From Eriocheir sinensis (lineage: Eukaryota; Arthropoda; Malacostraca; Decapoda; Varunidae), in contig NC_066515.1 of the NCBI RefSeq assembly GCF_024679095.1, positions 25,641,887-25,705,886 of the forward strand: a stretch of DNA of 64,000 nt. Reading direction: 5' to 3'. The notes beneath the pieces are model-generated. The model worked only from the letters and a program-made list of their open reading frames with translations. It was not told the DNA's origin and searched no databases. The translations under genes and the position numbers were made by a program. This document shows positions 12,241 to 22,588 of this stretch, one piece after another (position 1 is the stretch's first letter; each line of letters starts with the position of its first letter).

Positions 12241-12385
12241 ACACACACACACTACAGCCGCGCGCGCCGAGTAGAAAAACAGACCATTGCGGAGCTCACG
12301 AGAACACTGTACTGGACTTGTTTTTTACACCTGTTGCATCTTTGGGGGTATTTCTTTATTTTTATTGCCATAGACGAAGTACCCC

Positions 12386-13642
12386 ATGCTGACGCGGGTT
12401 CTTTGCGTATTGGCGGCCGCGGGGCTGGCGGCGGGGGGGCCCGGCGCGCCGCTAGTGCAGGTGGAGGCGCGGCGCATTAAAGCGGTGCAGATGCACAGCC
12501 ACCCGCCGGACGGCCCGGACCTCATGCAGATTGAGGAGCTCCACCGCGGGCGAGGGCGCCACGTGGGGCGAGGGCGCCATGTGGGCCGCGGGTGCCACGG
12601 GCCACGGCGCCTCCACACCCACCACTGGGAGCCGCACAGCGAGCCCCGTGGCCGCCGCCGCCACCTCACCACCCGGGGAACCTTGACACGCCCTCCTGCG
12701 CCGCGCTGCCGCCATGGGCGTAGCAAAGAGAAGCGTCGACGCCTTCGACAAGAACTTGAAAACGAGAAACAGAAGCGTGAGCAGGAAAGAATACAGCGGC
12801 TGCGGCGCCTTCAACAGCAACCAGAGAACTCGGAGGTCAAAGAGGAGGAGAAGGAGTGCCGCGAACAGGAAAAACAACTCAGGTTGGCCAGGAAGCTTCG
12901 CAAACAGGAAAAGCGTCTTGAGCGAAGGGTTGAGAAGTTGCAGGAAAAACTCGACAAGCAGCGGCGAGGCTCGGAAACCAATGAGACTGAGCTCGTAATC
13001 CGGCCTCCGTGTAGCACTTGCTGCACCCAACAGACCAGAGGGACCACAGAGACCACAGGGGCTTCAACTGGGAGGAGCTGCTGCCCTCAAAGATGCCCCA
13101 GTTCACAAGGGTCATGTTGTTCCAGGGAAGCCCGTACATGGGTTGCTCCTACACAGACAGTACCCCTGCAGACAGTCCCCCCCCTGGTGCCCTACTCACA
13201 CACAACTGCCCAGACAGCTCCTACATATGCACCACAGTCACTCCCTACACAGACAACACCTACACAAACGTCTACTGTAGCAACCAAGGCGAAGGAGAAA
13301 GAGGAGGAACTCTCTCCCCAGAAGGTGGGCCAATTTCTGAAGGTCCTGCAGCAGGCAACAGAGCAGGCAGTGACTCCCAAGAACCAGTCCAAATTGGAGG
13401 CTGTGAGCTCCCCGACAAACCTGTCTAACCCAGAGCCTGTGACCGCCCCATTACACCAGACAGAGGGCGTCAGCGCCCCTGCAAACCACTCCACGTCAGA
13501 AAGCGTTACTCCCCTTGCAAACCCATCCCTCCCCAAGGACACCAGCCCCCCTCTGAGCCAGGCTTGCCCTGCTGAGGACTCGGCAAAGGACAGCGAGAAC
13601 CAGTGTCACATTAAGGAGGACGTCGAGGAGGACAAGTTGTAA
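12386..13642 (+). CDS. Uncharacterised single-exon protein, 418 aa, with N-terminal hydrophobic stretch, coiled coil and Thr/Gln/Pro-rich region
   Basis: I do not recognise this protein. It opens with a signal-peptide-like stretch (hydrophobic residues 5-17, LCVLAAAGLAAG). Next comes a His/Arg/Gly-rich segment with the duplicated motif RGRHVG (about 55-70). A very charged Lys/Arg/Glu/Gln stretch (about 110-195, e.g. RLARKLRKQEKRLERR) should form a long helix or coiled coil. Then follow a Thr/Gln/Pro-rich part (PTQT repeats, about 250-305), LSPQKVGQFLKVLQQ (about 310-325), and a Ser/Pro/Asn-rich tail ending in acidic residues. The region is much more GC-rich than its neighbours. The start is the first ATG of the frame; a CG-rich patch at 12,250-12,300 could be its promoter. 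A second ATG in a perfect Kozak context (12,714) opens a different 94-codon frame. An intron or other start cannot be excluded. Downstream frames to 15.8 kb are not convincing. Confidence 0.45.
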   Translation: MLTRVLCVLAAAGLAAGGPGAPLVQVEARRIKAVQMHSHPPDGPDLMQIEELHRGRGRHVGRGRHVGRGCHGPRRLHTHHWEPHSEPRGRRRHLTTRGTLTRPPAPRCRHGRSKEKRRRLRQELENEKQKREQERIQRLRRLQQQPENSEVKEEEKECREQEKQLRLARKLRKQEKRLERRVEKLQEKLDKQRRGSETNETELVIRPPCSTCCTQQTRGTTETTGASTGRSCCPQRCPSSQGSCCSREARTWVAPTQTVPLQTVPPLVPYSHTTAQTAPTYAPQSLPTQTTPTQTSTVATKAKEKEEELSPQKVGQFLKVLQQATEQAVTPKNQSKLEAVSSPTNLSNPEPVTAPLHQTEGVSAPANHSTSESVTPLANPSLPKDTSPPLSQACPAEDSAKDSENQCHIKEDVEEDKL

Positions 13643-15860
13643 GGCCAAGGAGGCCAGGGAGGGTGTCAGAGGGACGGGTATGTTTGTATGTTTGTTACAC
13701 CTGTTAATCTCTTCATTATATCTGCTGTCACTGTTATCAAGTAGCACACCTGTTAGCTAAGGCAGCACCTCTCCACAGCAGCTCATTTCAGACTGCAGCT
13801 TTTTGTGCCTCCTGTTGTCTGGGTATCTCAGTGGTCTGTTTCCTCAGTGGTTTGATCGACACTGGTCTGGTCAGAAGGACTCTGGATGACAAACATTACT
13901 GCCCTTCTTGCCAGTAACAAGGCAGGTGATGAATGCTGGCAGACATCTTCAGGGTCAAGCTTTGGGGACTTGGAACAATGTTCAGCTGTTTGACAGCAGC
14001 CAGTCCTGAGCTTCCCTTTCCCAGCACTGAGCCACTCACAGAAGATCCTTGAGGCCACACTCATGATAAAAGGAAATATTACATCACCATGACTAAATTG
14101 ACATTTTATTAGGTTCATATGAACATATATACAGATATAACAATATAGAGAGGATTTACAATAATATCTATGGTGTGATTTTCAGGAGGAACATATCAAA
14201 ATGTTAAAAAAAATCATAAACACGAACCAAAATACAAAAAAGTCCAAATTTGTCTTTCAAACTTTATAAATATGAAGGAATCGGTGAGACGCAAGAAAAC
14301 CCAAGCCTAAACACACACTTTAGTCTGTTTCATTCCATCTGTCCACAAACAAAGCGGGAATTTTGATGGATGTGGCACCTGCGCATTTCTAGTTCGTGAA
14401 TGCGTGAAAATCAACTGTTGTGATAGACATTTAAGCCCCGGATTTTGTCTCAGAAATCTGGTCACCTTATCATATAGTCCTCCTCCTCTTGATCCTCTCC
14501 TCTGTTCATCACACACTGCTTTTCCATTATGTCACTCCACTTAGCTTTCTTTATTCACTACAAGAAACTATATAGCACTCGAACTTTCATTTTTAAATTA
14601 TGTCGCTTAAGAGTGGTTCTTGCCTGGATGACCTTTTCCTGTGAGCCATGCTTGAGTAAACCGTCAGGCAAAGAATAATAATTAACCGAAAGGTCTCACC
14701 AACCAATGCGCCAGCCTATCCAAGCTCATCAAACAGCAGAACATGTACCATCCAATAAGACATAGGCTGGAAAGTGCATTGGGAATTCATTTCATATGGT
14801 CAGGGATAATAGTCGTAAATCTTGTGGCCAAGAAAATCTTTTAGAGCAGCTTAATTTGAAAGCACCATGCAAGGTCTCTCAGCTCAACAACTGCATGCAG
14901 AGGGAAGAGAATTCCAAGAGCTAAAAACACGAACTGGGAAGAAACGACACCGACACTCAAGGGAACAACGAATATGAGTAAGCTTGAAGACACGACGTAC
15001 CTCTAGTGCCCACAACTGGAGCAAGCTGGAAGTCTAGTCGAGTGGTGTGGAGAGAGTCGTCCTTTACAGTGCTGACGGAGGTGTTTCAGTGTTTAGACAG
15101 TGTAGGTACGGAGTCTAGAGAGCTAATATGAATCCTTGGCTGAGGGAGTTGATATGTGGACATGAGGCTTGGTTAGGGAGGCTCTGAGGGTGGTGTGGAT
15201 TTAGTGGGTTGCAGGAGGTGTTTCGATATGTAGGGCGTCATGAGTCTTGTATAGCAGGTGTATGTGGGCTTTGAGGAGGGTTTGGGAATCCCGAGGCGGC
15301 CGTGACAGTCTGACAATCTCCGAGGAATAACTAAGAGCAAGGCTTCCTCAGTGCGTCAGGGAGTGCGCCAAAAACTGCACTTTCAAAACAAGGAGAAACG
15401 TTGATGGCATTCAGCCTCTTCAACGGCACCCTATTATACATACTTTGCTCTTTTCTCTTATTCTCTCCCCATTCTCTGTTATTCTCTCCTGTTCCTCCAC
15501 CCCATTCTCTCATTCTCCCCCTCTTCCTTTTCTCTGTCTTTACATACTCTTTGTGACTGAACTACAAGAGGAAATATATATACAGATCACTTTATTTTAC
15601 TTTTTCCCTTACTTCTAATAGATTAAACTCATATACATCATCATTTCAGCTACATCTCACACTTGCGGCATACTTACGTGTCCTTCCTCGCTGATATTTC
15701 AAGGTTTTCTTACTTTTCTTTCCTCCGTCTCTCTGTATCTGTCTATCTGTCTCTGTCTGTCTCTCTATCTCTCTATCTGTCTCTCTATCTGTCTCTCTGT
15801 ATCTGTCTGTATCTCTGTCTGTCTCTAGTTAGTAAAGAACAGGTATAATGACTGCCGTGG
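13643..15860. other. 3' flank and gene-free stretch
   Basis: The first ~450 bp after the stop could be 3'UTR of the preceding gene. From about 14,640 to 15,330 the DNA has even base composition and several short open pieces on both strands, as in an old dispersed element, but I cannot identify one. 15,725-15,830 is a (CTGT/CTAT)n-type low-complexity run. No RNA gene is seen. Confidence 0.4.
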
Positions 15861-15863
15861 AAG

Positions 15864-15890
15864 ACTATAGTCATGGGGGGGCGCCCAAAA

Positions 15891-15943
<53 letters not shown>

Positions 15944-16559
15944 AAAAATGAAAGAACAAAAACAACCAATTTCATTCATTCAGTCAGGTAGATTACTACT
16001 CAAAAAAATAATAAAAAAAATTGAAAAAAAAAAAAAAAAAAAAAAAAAAATAAAAACATAGATTACTCAACAGCCAGGTTATTACTGTTATTTATTATAC
16101 TCGGAACAGGGGAACTCGAAGGATCTCTTCTCTCGAGAACTTGTCATTAGCAGTTCATTCAGCTCTCTCTCATTGGCTTTTCACTTGTTCGTTTTGTACG
16201 AAAAATAATGAAAAGAAACAGAATTGTTACTGTCTATGATATCGCCTGTTTGTATTGTCCTGAACATGCTCTGAACATCTCCCAGTCCTGATTGTTCATG
16301 TTCTTAATAAATGAATAATGATAGAATTAATGTAGTTGTTGTAAAAAAATTTTAATTTTTCTTTTTTTTTCAATTTTCTCTTTCAAAAAAAAACTACTGT
16401 CTTTGTACTCTGAAAAAGAACCACCATTTGCATTTCATCTTCTTCCTGGAGCAAAATTTTTTTTTTTGGGGAGGGGGACCCCCTCCCTCACCCCCCCCCA
16501 GGACAGCAATCTCAGGAGTCAGGACAACATTTTTTTCTGCGGACGCCCATGACTATAGT
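15864..16559. mobile_element. MITE-like element bounded by 14-bp inverted repeats
   Basis: ACTATAGTCATGGG at 15,864-15,877 is the exact reverse complement of CCCATGACTATAGT at 16,546-16,559. Just inside both ends the sequence continues in a related way (GCGCCC... and ...GGACGCCC). The ~700-bp interior contains long poly-A tracts (about 15,893-15,942 and 16,026-16,050), a poly-T/poly-G run near 16,452-16,490, and no credible reading frame. I do not see a clear target-site duplication. A non-autonomous DNA transposon is the simplest reading, but the family is unknown. Confidence 0.45.
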
Positions 16560-16939
16560 ATACGTCCTGTCCCGCTACGGCCGCCGCTGGGCATTGCCAC
16601 ATCCACTCGGGTCTCTAAGAAACCTCCACGGCCAAGCTTCACCCACAGAACACACCGTTACCGTTGATAAGGTTTGACGCCCCGGTCCACCGCCTTGTTA
16701 GCCTCGATAGTAATCCTCGGCCCACTTATTCTCAAGCATCCTAGTGAGTGAATGTCTTAATTGCTTTTACAAATAATATCACAAGTATCCATTGGTTCAG
16801 TTTTCATGTTTAATATTTTCGTTATAGTGTCACAAATATCCAAGGATTATCTCCAACTCGCTGAATGTCCCCTCCCTTGTTGTGCATTCATTCCTACCAT
16901 TGTATCTTTTTTAGTTTCATGACATGTTCCTCGATCCTT

Positions 16940-16993
16940 CTCTCTTGTTCTTTACCTGCAGCAATAAAATATCAATCAATCAATCAATCAATC
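16940..16993 (+). repeat. Retroposon-like 3' end with (CAAT)n tail
   Basis: The sequence ACCTGCAGCAATAAAATATC runs into (AATC)n/(CAAT)n at about 16,972-16,993. A near-identical end (ACCTGCAACAATAAACTATC then CAAT repeats) occurs at 48,735-48,773. A shared unique 3' end followed by a short tandem tail is typical of SINE/LINE 3' termini. Upstream 16,560-16,939 may be the body of the same element. No coding signal seen. Confidence 0.45.
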
Positions 16994-17293
16994 TCACACA
17001 GTAGGTCTTTGAGTACAAACACTAATTAATAGCCATGTTCGGTTCTGTTACGAATTCTCTCGATTTCAGACTGGAGAACTACACAACACTGGTCATTCAC
17101 TGAGTGGTCGATATCCTGGCAGTCTTTATTAATGTAAAAAAAAAATAATAATAAAAAATAAAAACCTTGTGCCGTTAAAGAGGCTGAATCTGTCCCACGT
17201 TTTCTTGTTTTGATGGAGCGGTTTGGCGCGTCGAGGGCATGCCGAGGGGGATTTTGACCATTTTCCACGTGATCCTTTGCGAGGCAGGCGAGG

Positions 17294-17356
17294 ATGAATC
17301 CCAAGAAACAAAGACGAAGGAAGGGACAAAAAGTTGGGAGTAGGACAAGTGCACAG
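17294..17356 (+). CDS. TAF1A: TAF1A-like exon 1 (coding part): basic N-terminus
   Basis: 21 codons begin MNPKKQRRRKGQK and end CAG|GTTCGT (phase 0; an imperfect donor). An in-frame TGA at 17,270-17,272 lies 7 codons upstream, so this is the first possible ATG. The lysine/arginine-rich start suits a nuclear/nucleolar protein. This is the least certain exon of the series because it is short and its donor is weak. Confidence 0.5.
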
Positions 17357-19636
17357 GTTCGTTCCTTAAGAAAATACCACCACTTTTTTCCCGGCACATG
17401 TTAGGTCAACCCCGGAGATGAATTTTAAGCATCCCGAAGGAGTTTTATTTTATGACCTGGATATTAGCCGTCATTTATTCATTCTTTCACATTGTATTCT
17501 GGGAGGTTTCAAGGTTAGTAGAAGACATATATAGCCAGAGAATAATAATTGGGTAAGCTAGGAAACAAGATTGGCTCGTCCATAAAATCAACTCTTACAG
17601 TAATTTGACAAACGGTTATCAATTATTTTTTCACATGGTTTTCTGGGAGGTTTGAAGGTTAGTAGAAGACATATAGAACAAGAGAAGAAGAATTGGGCAA
17701 GTAGGAAACCAGATATTGGCTCGTCCAAAATATTAATCCCTATCTTAAGAAGCGGTTATCAATTATTTATTCTTTCATATGGTTTTCTTGGAGGTTTAAA
17801 GGTTAGTAGAAGACATATAGAACAAGAGAAGAAGAATTGGGTAAGTAGGAAACCAGATATTGGCTCGTCCAAAATATTAATCCTTATCTTAAGAAGCGGT
17901 TATCAATTATTTATTCTTTCATATGGTTTTCTTGGAGGTTTGAAGGTTAGTAGCAGAGATACATAACAAGAGAAGAATAATTAAGTAGGAAATCAGATAT
18001 TGGCTCGTCCATAAAAATTAACCAGTACCGTAATTTGACAGACGTGTTATCAATTATTTTCTGGAAGGTTTGAAGGTTAGTAGAAGACGTATATATCAAG
18101 AGAAGAATAGTTGGTTTAGTAGGAAACAAGATATTGGCTCGTCCTTAAAATTAACCCTTACCGTAATTTGACGGTTACCAAAATTTCAGCAACCAAGGTG
18201 AGTTGATTTAGGATTTCTTGGTTGATTTGCTGGATCTTAACCAAAGTTTCTGTTCTAGAATGACCAGGCACATGGCAAGCGGCTGCAGAAGAGTGATTCA
18301 AAGGGTAAGTTATTTCTGTGTGAAAGTATTTTTTGAGGAGCATAAGTCCCATTTTTGCCTCTGTATATATGAAGACGAATAAAAGAGTGCTGTCTTCTCC
18401 CTTAGTGGACGAGAAACTCTTCTACTATGATATGAGAGTAAAAATGATGTTAGTTGTACCATATAACATTACTTCGGAACTTGATATATTTTTACCATTT
18501 TTTTCCATTGTAAATATGAAGATAAATACTAAAAAATACTGACCTCTCCCTCAGTGGACAAAAAACTCTTCCGCTATGATATAAAACTAAAAATGATGTT
18601 TGTTGTACCACATAACATTACTTCGGAACTTGATATACTTTTCCCATTTTTTGCCACCATGAATATGAACATAAATAAAAACAGTGCCATTATTTCCTAT
18701 AGTGAAAAAGAAACACTTCCGCTGGGCCCTTGAGCTGCTTCACACGGCCGTCTGTGGTCACCGCTGGGAAGATGCGCTCCTAATGCTGCCTTGCGTCATT
18801 ACACAGATGGCGCCGCACCTCCCCGTCGACTTCCTGTGGCGGGTATGTTGCGTATTTACCTCTGTTTCTCTTTTATGTTTTCTCACACTGTTACTATGTT
18901 TGTTTCTCCTACGTTTTCTGTTTACCTTATGTCATGTTGTGTTTCCCTTTGAGTGTTACGTTCCTTGCGTTCGTGATTGATTACCTTAGTGATGGTAAAG
19001 AGGCTAGGGAGCTAAATAACTCATAGGGGTCTCCAGTTTGTCATATCTATTTATGAAAGTGTTCACGCTGGGGCTTTCTAGAACACTGAGGGGGAATTTG
19101 TTCCATTTGGTTACCACTCTGGCATCGAAAAAGTTCTTCCTCTTTGTTGTCCGGTATCTCTTCTATCTCTGCTATTGCTTGCCTTCCATCATCCTCCCAT
19201 GTGTGTCTTTGTTCCCAGATGACGGACGTGATCACCAGGAACATTCCGGGAATCTCCGAAGCTGAGAGGAAGAAGTTCTGGCCGCTGGTGCACAATATGA
19301 AAGTCAAGCCGTACATGTTCCTGGATATCTTGTCGCAGGACCTGGCCAGGGCGACGGAGAAGGACACGGATGAGCTCCTTCAGGTATAGGGACAGACAGA
19401 CAGAAAGGAAAATATTAAATGAACAAAAACAAGCAGACAGAGAAGACAGACAGAAAGGAAAATATTAAATGAACAAAGACAGACAGACAAGTACACACAG
19501 ACAGACAGACAAGAAAGATGATATGGTCCAACAAAAATAGACAGACAGACAGACAGGCAGAAACAATTACAGGAAGCCAGACAGATGAGCAAAACGTATA
19601 GCTAATATTTTTTTTTTCTTCTTCAATAAAATATCT

Positions 19637-19706
<70 letters not shown>

Positions 19707-22545
19707 AAAATAGACAGACAAAAGACAGAGAGAGGGAGAGAATATGACCTCAAATTTCATGGGTGTAGAACCAGAAAATATAGACTCACATACCATTTCA
19801 TAGATGACAGAATGACCACACTTCCAATTCATAGGTGACACGATACCCACACACCACCAATTCATAAACTCCAGAATGACACCTGAACATTTCCACAGGT
19901 GATATTGTGCAATTCATAGGTGACAGAATGACCACACTACCAATTCATAGATGACACGACATCAGCACACCACCAATTCATAAACTCCAGAATGACACCC
20001 AAACTTCTCCGCAGATGATAGAGGACATTCAAAACCACCGTCTGTACAACTTGTCCAAAGGTAAAAGGCGGTTCCAGGCTCTCTCGGATGGTTACATTGG
20101 CCTCATCCACTACAACAGGTGGAAGAATTCTGTAGCGGCCTTATCATCCTCCCTGAAGGTGGACCGTAAGTGCTTTCATATTTTTCCTGCGGTAGAATCA
20201 GCTCAATCTATCTATCTATCTACCTATCTGTATCTGCCGTCCTGCTCCCTCGCAAGAACTTTCCTCTAGGGGGTGGCCACAGAAGAAGTGTTTCCATCTC
20301 TCCCTGTTCTGGCACTCCCTCTCAGCACACTCAATCCTGCTGCTACCAACTCTCCCTGTTCTGGCACTCCCTCTCAGCACACTCAATCCTGCTGCTACCA
20401 ACTCTCCCTGTTCTGGCACTCCCTCTCAGCACACTCAATCCTGCTGCTACCAACTCCCCCTGTTCTGGCACTCCCTCTCAGTACACTCAATCCTGCTACT
20501 TCCAACTCTCTCGCTCCAATACTCACTTACCCTCTTGATCCACTTCACAGGAGGCCTTCCCCTGACTGACACCCCCTCCCTCAATCCTTCCCTCATACAC
20601 TCTCCTCACGAATTCACTCTCCCCCGGTCTCATCACGCGTCCAAACCACCTCAACGCACCATGCTTCACCCACTCCACTCCTTTTGCTGTCACGCCCATA
20701 CCAAACCGCTCATACACGCTTTCCTTGCTTTCTCCATCCCGTTCTGAAACACCACATGCGAAAAATTAAAAGAGAGGAAAACAAATGTAGAAAACTAACA
20801 CTTGTCTTTCCTCCCTAGCGGATGACGACCTCTTCCCGTCGAGCTTCCCCGAGAGCAAGGAGGAGGTATGGAGTGAGATGCGCAGGAGGGAGATAGCTCG
20901 GAAGGCACACTCAATCCTCAAGAAGGCCCTCAGCAACCTGGACGAGCCTGTGAGTGGGCGGCCGTCTCTGTTTGATATATTTATGCTTCTTTTTATTTGA
21001 TCATTCCATTTTTCTTCTTTTCATTGTTGTAGTGTATTTATTTATTTATTTATTTACTTGGTTTCTTTTTAGTGACCCATAGCGATAGAAGGAAACGTTT
21101 TGGAATATGTTAATGTAAGGAAATGGAATAGTGGGAGAAGAGAGAAGGGACATGGTGAGTTAAAGGGTAGACTGAAGAGCTGAAGGTGGAGAAAATGGGA
21201 AAACAGAGAAAATGGAAAGATTTGGAGGGTCACTACAGTTTTTTTACCCCCTGGAAATGCTGAGTACCTCCTGCGAAAGCCTTGTCAAATACGTGGACTT
21301 GAAATGTGTTAGGATATGCCCCGAGGTTTCCACACTCCTTCTTCTGTGTCCACATTTCTTCTCCTTTAATTATGACTAAGTGAAGACGAAGGTGAAAATT
21401 ACTAATATGAATAATGACAATAATAAACTAACCTAACCTTGAAATAAATAGTAATAACTTTTTTTTTATATACAGTAGAGGAAGCAGTTCAGGTTGACAA
21501 TGTTTTACAGGAGCAGTGATTAGCATTTTTACTTTTTATTCTACACTATCTTTTTGTTGCCCTTGAGTCGCTCCCTTTGTTTTAAGATAATAAATAAATA
21601 ATAAATGTTTTAACGGTACCACCTCATTCGTCCCTAGTGCGAGTGGTTCATGATGCAATACCTCGAACTGGAGGCGCATCTCAACGGACAGGAGGCAGCC
21701 GTCAGCGCCCTGGAGAAGTACAAGGCTGACCCACGCCGTGCCCCTGCGCACCACCTGGCCCACTGCTTCTACAAGACCTTCACGCCCGCCTCAACGGAAC
21801 GGCAGCTGGTGGAACTCGAGGTGTGTGGGGTTGGGATTGTGATGGCCATGGAGGGTTGGGTTTGGCAAGGGGAGAGGGAAGGGGGTTGTAGGAGTTGTAA
21901 GGGGAGGAAAGGAAGGGAAAGGAAGGGGCTTGTAGAAGGAGTGGTAAGGGGAGGAAAGGAAGGAAAAAATTTGGGGAGGGGAGAGGAAAGGGGGTCGAGG
22001 AGCAGCGGGGAGAGAAAGGATGAAGTTTTGGCAATGGGGAGGGAGTCATAGGTGGGAGAAAAGGTAGGGAGAAGTTTGGGGAGTGGAGAGGAAGGAGGTT
22101 GAGGAGCAGTGGGGAGGAAAAGGATGAAGTTTTGGCAATGGGGAGGGAGTCAGAGGCAGAGAAAAGGAAGGGAGAAGTTTGGGGAGTGGAGAGGAAGGAG
22201 CTTGATGAGCATGGGGGGGAAAAGGATGAAGTTTGGCAATGGAGAGGCAGAAAAGGAAGGAGAAGTTTGGGAAAGGGAGAAGGAGGAGAGAAGGGAGGTT
22301 GGGGAGGAGGTTGTAGGGGGAGAAAAGGTAGGAAGAAGGTTGGGAGGGGAGGGGAAGGAAGGGAGGAAGAAGAAAGTTATGGAGTGAATGGAGGAGGAAG
22401 ATTGAGTTTAAAAATTGACCGGGATTGCTTTGAAAGGTTAAATTTAGGTCAAACTCCTCCACCCAAAATTGACCTATCTTCTGACTCCTGTTCTTTTTTC
22501 TCTTATTCAGAGCAGCATCTAACAGGCTTTTTTTTTTTTGTTTTT

Positions 22546-22588
<43 letters not shown>

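Noticed and set aside
12700..13100. XBP1-like bZIP with an IRE1-type intron
   Set aside because: A basic/charged helix is followed by CTGCTGC (near 13,075), which fits one half of the IRE1 stem-loop consensus. However, there is no paired site 20-30 nt upstream and no N-x7-R bZIP basic region in any frame.
17026..17397. Minus-strand frame of 123 codons over TAF1A exon 1
   Set aside because: No similarity recognised; the + strand has a phase-compatible first exon at the same place with an in-frame upstream stop.
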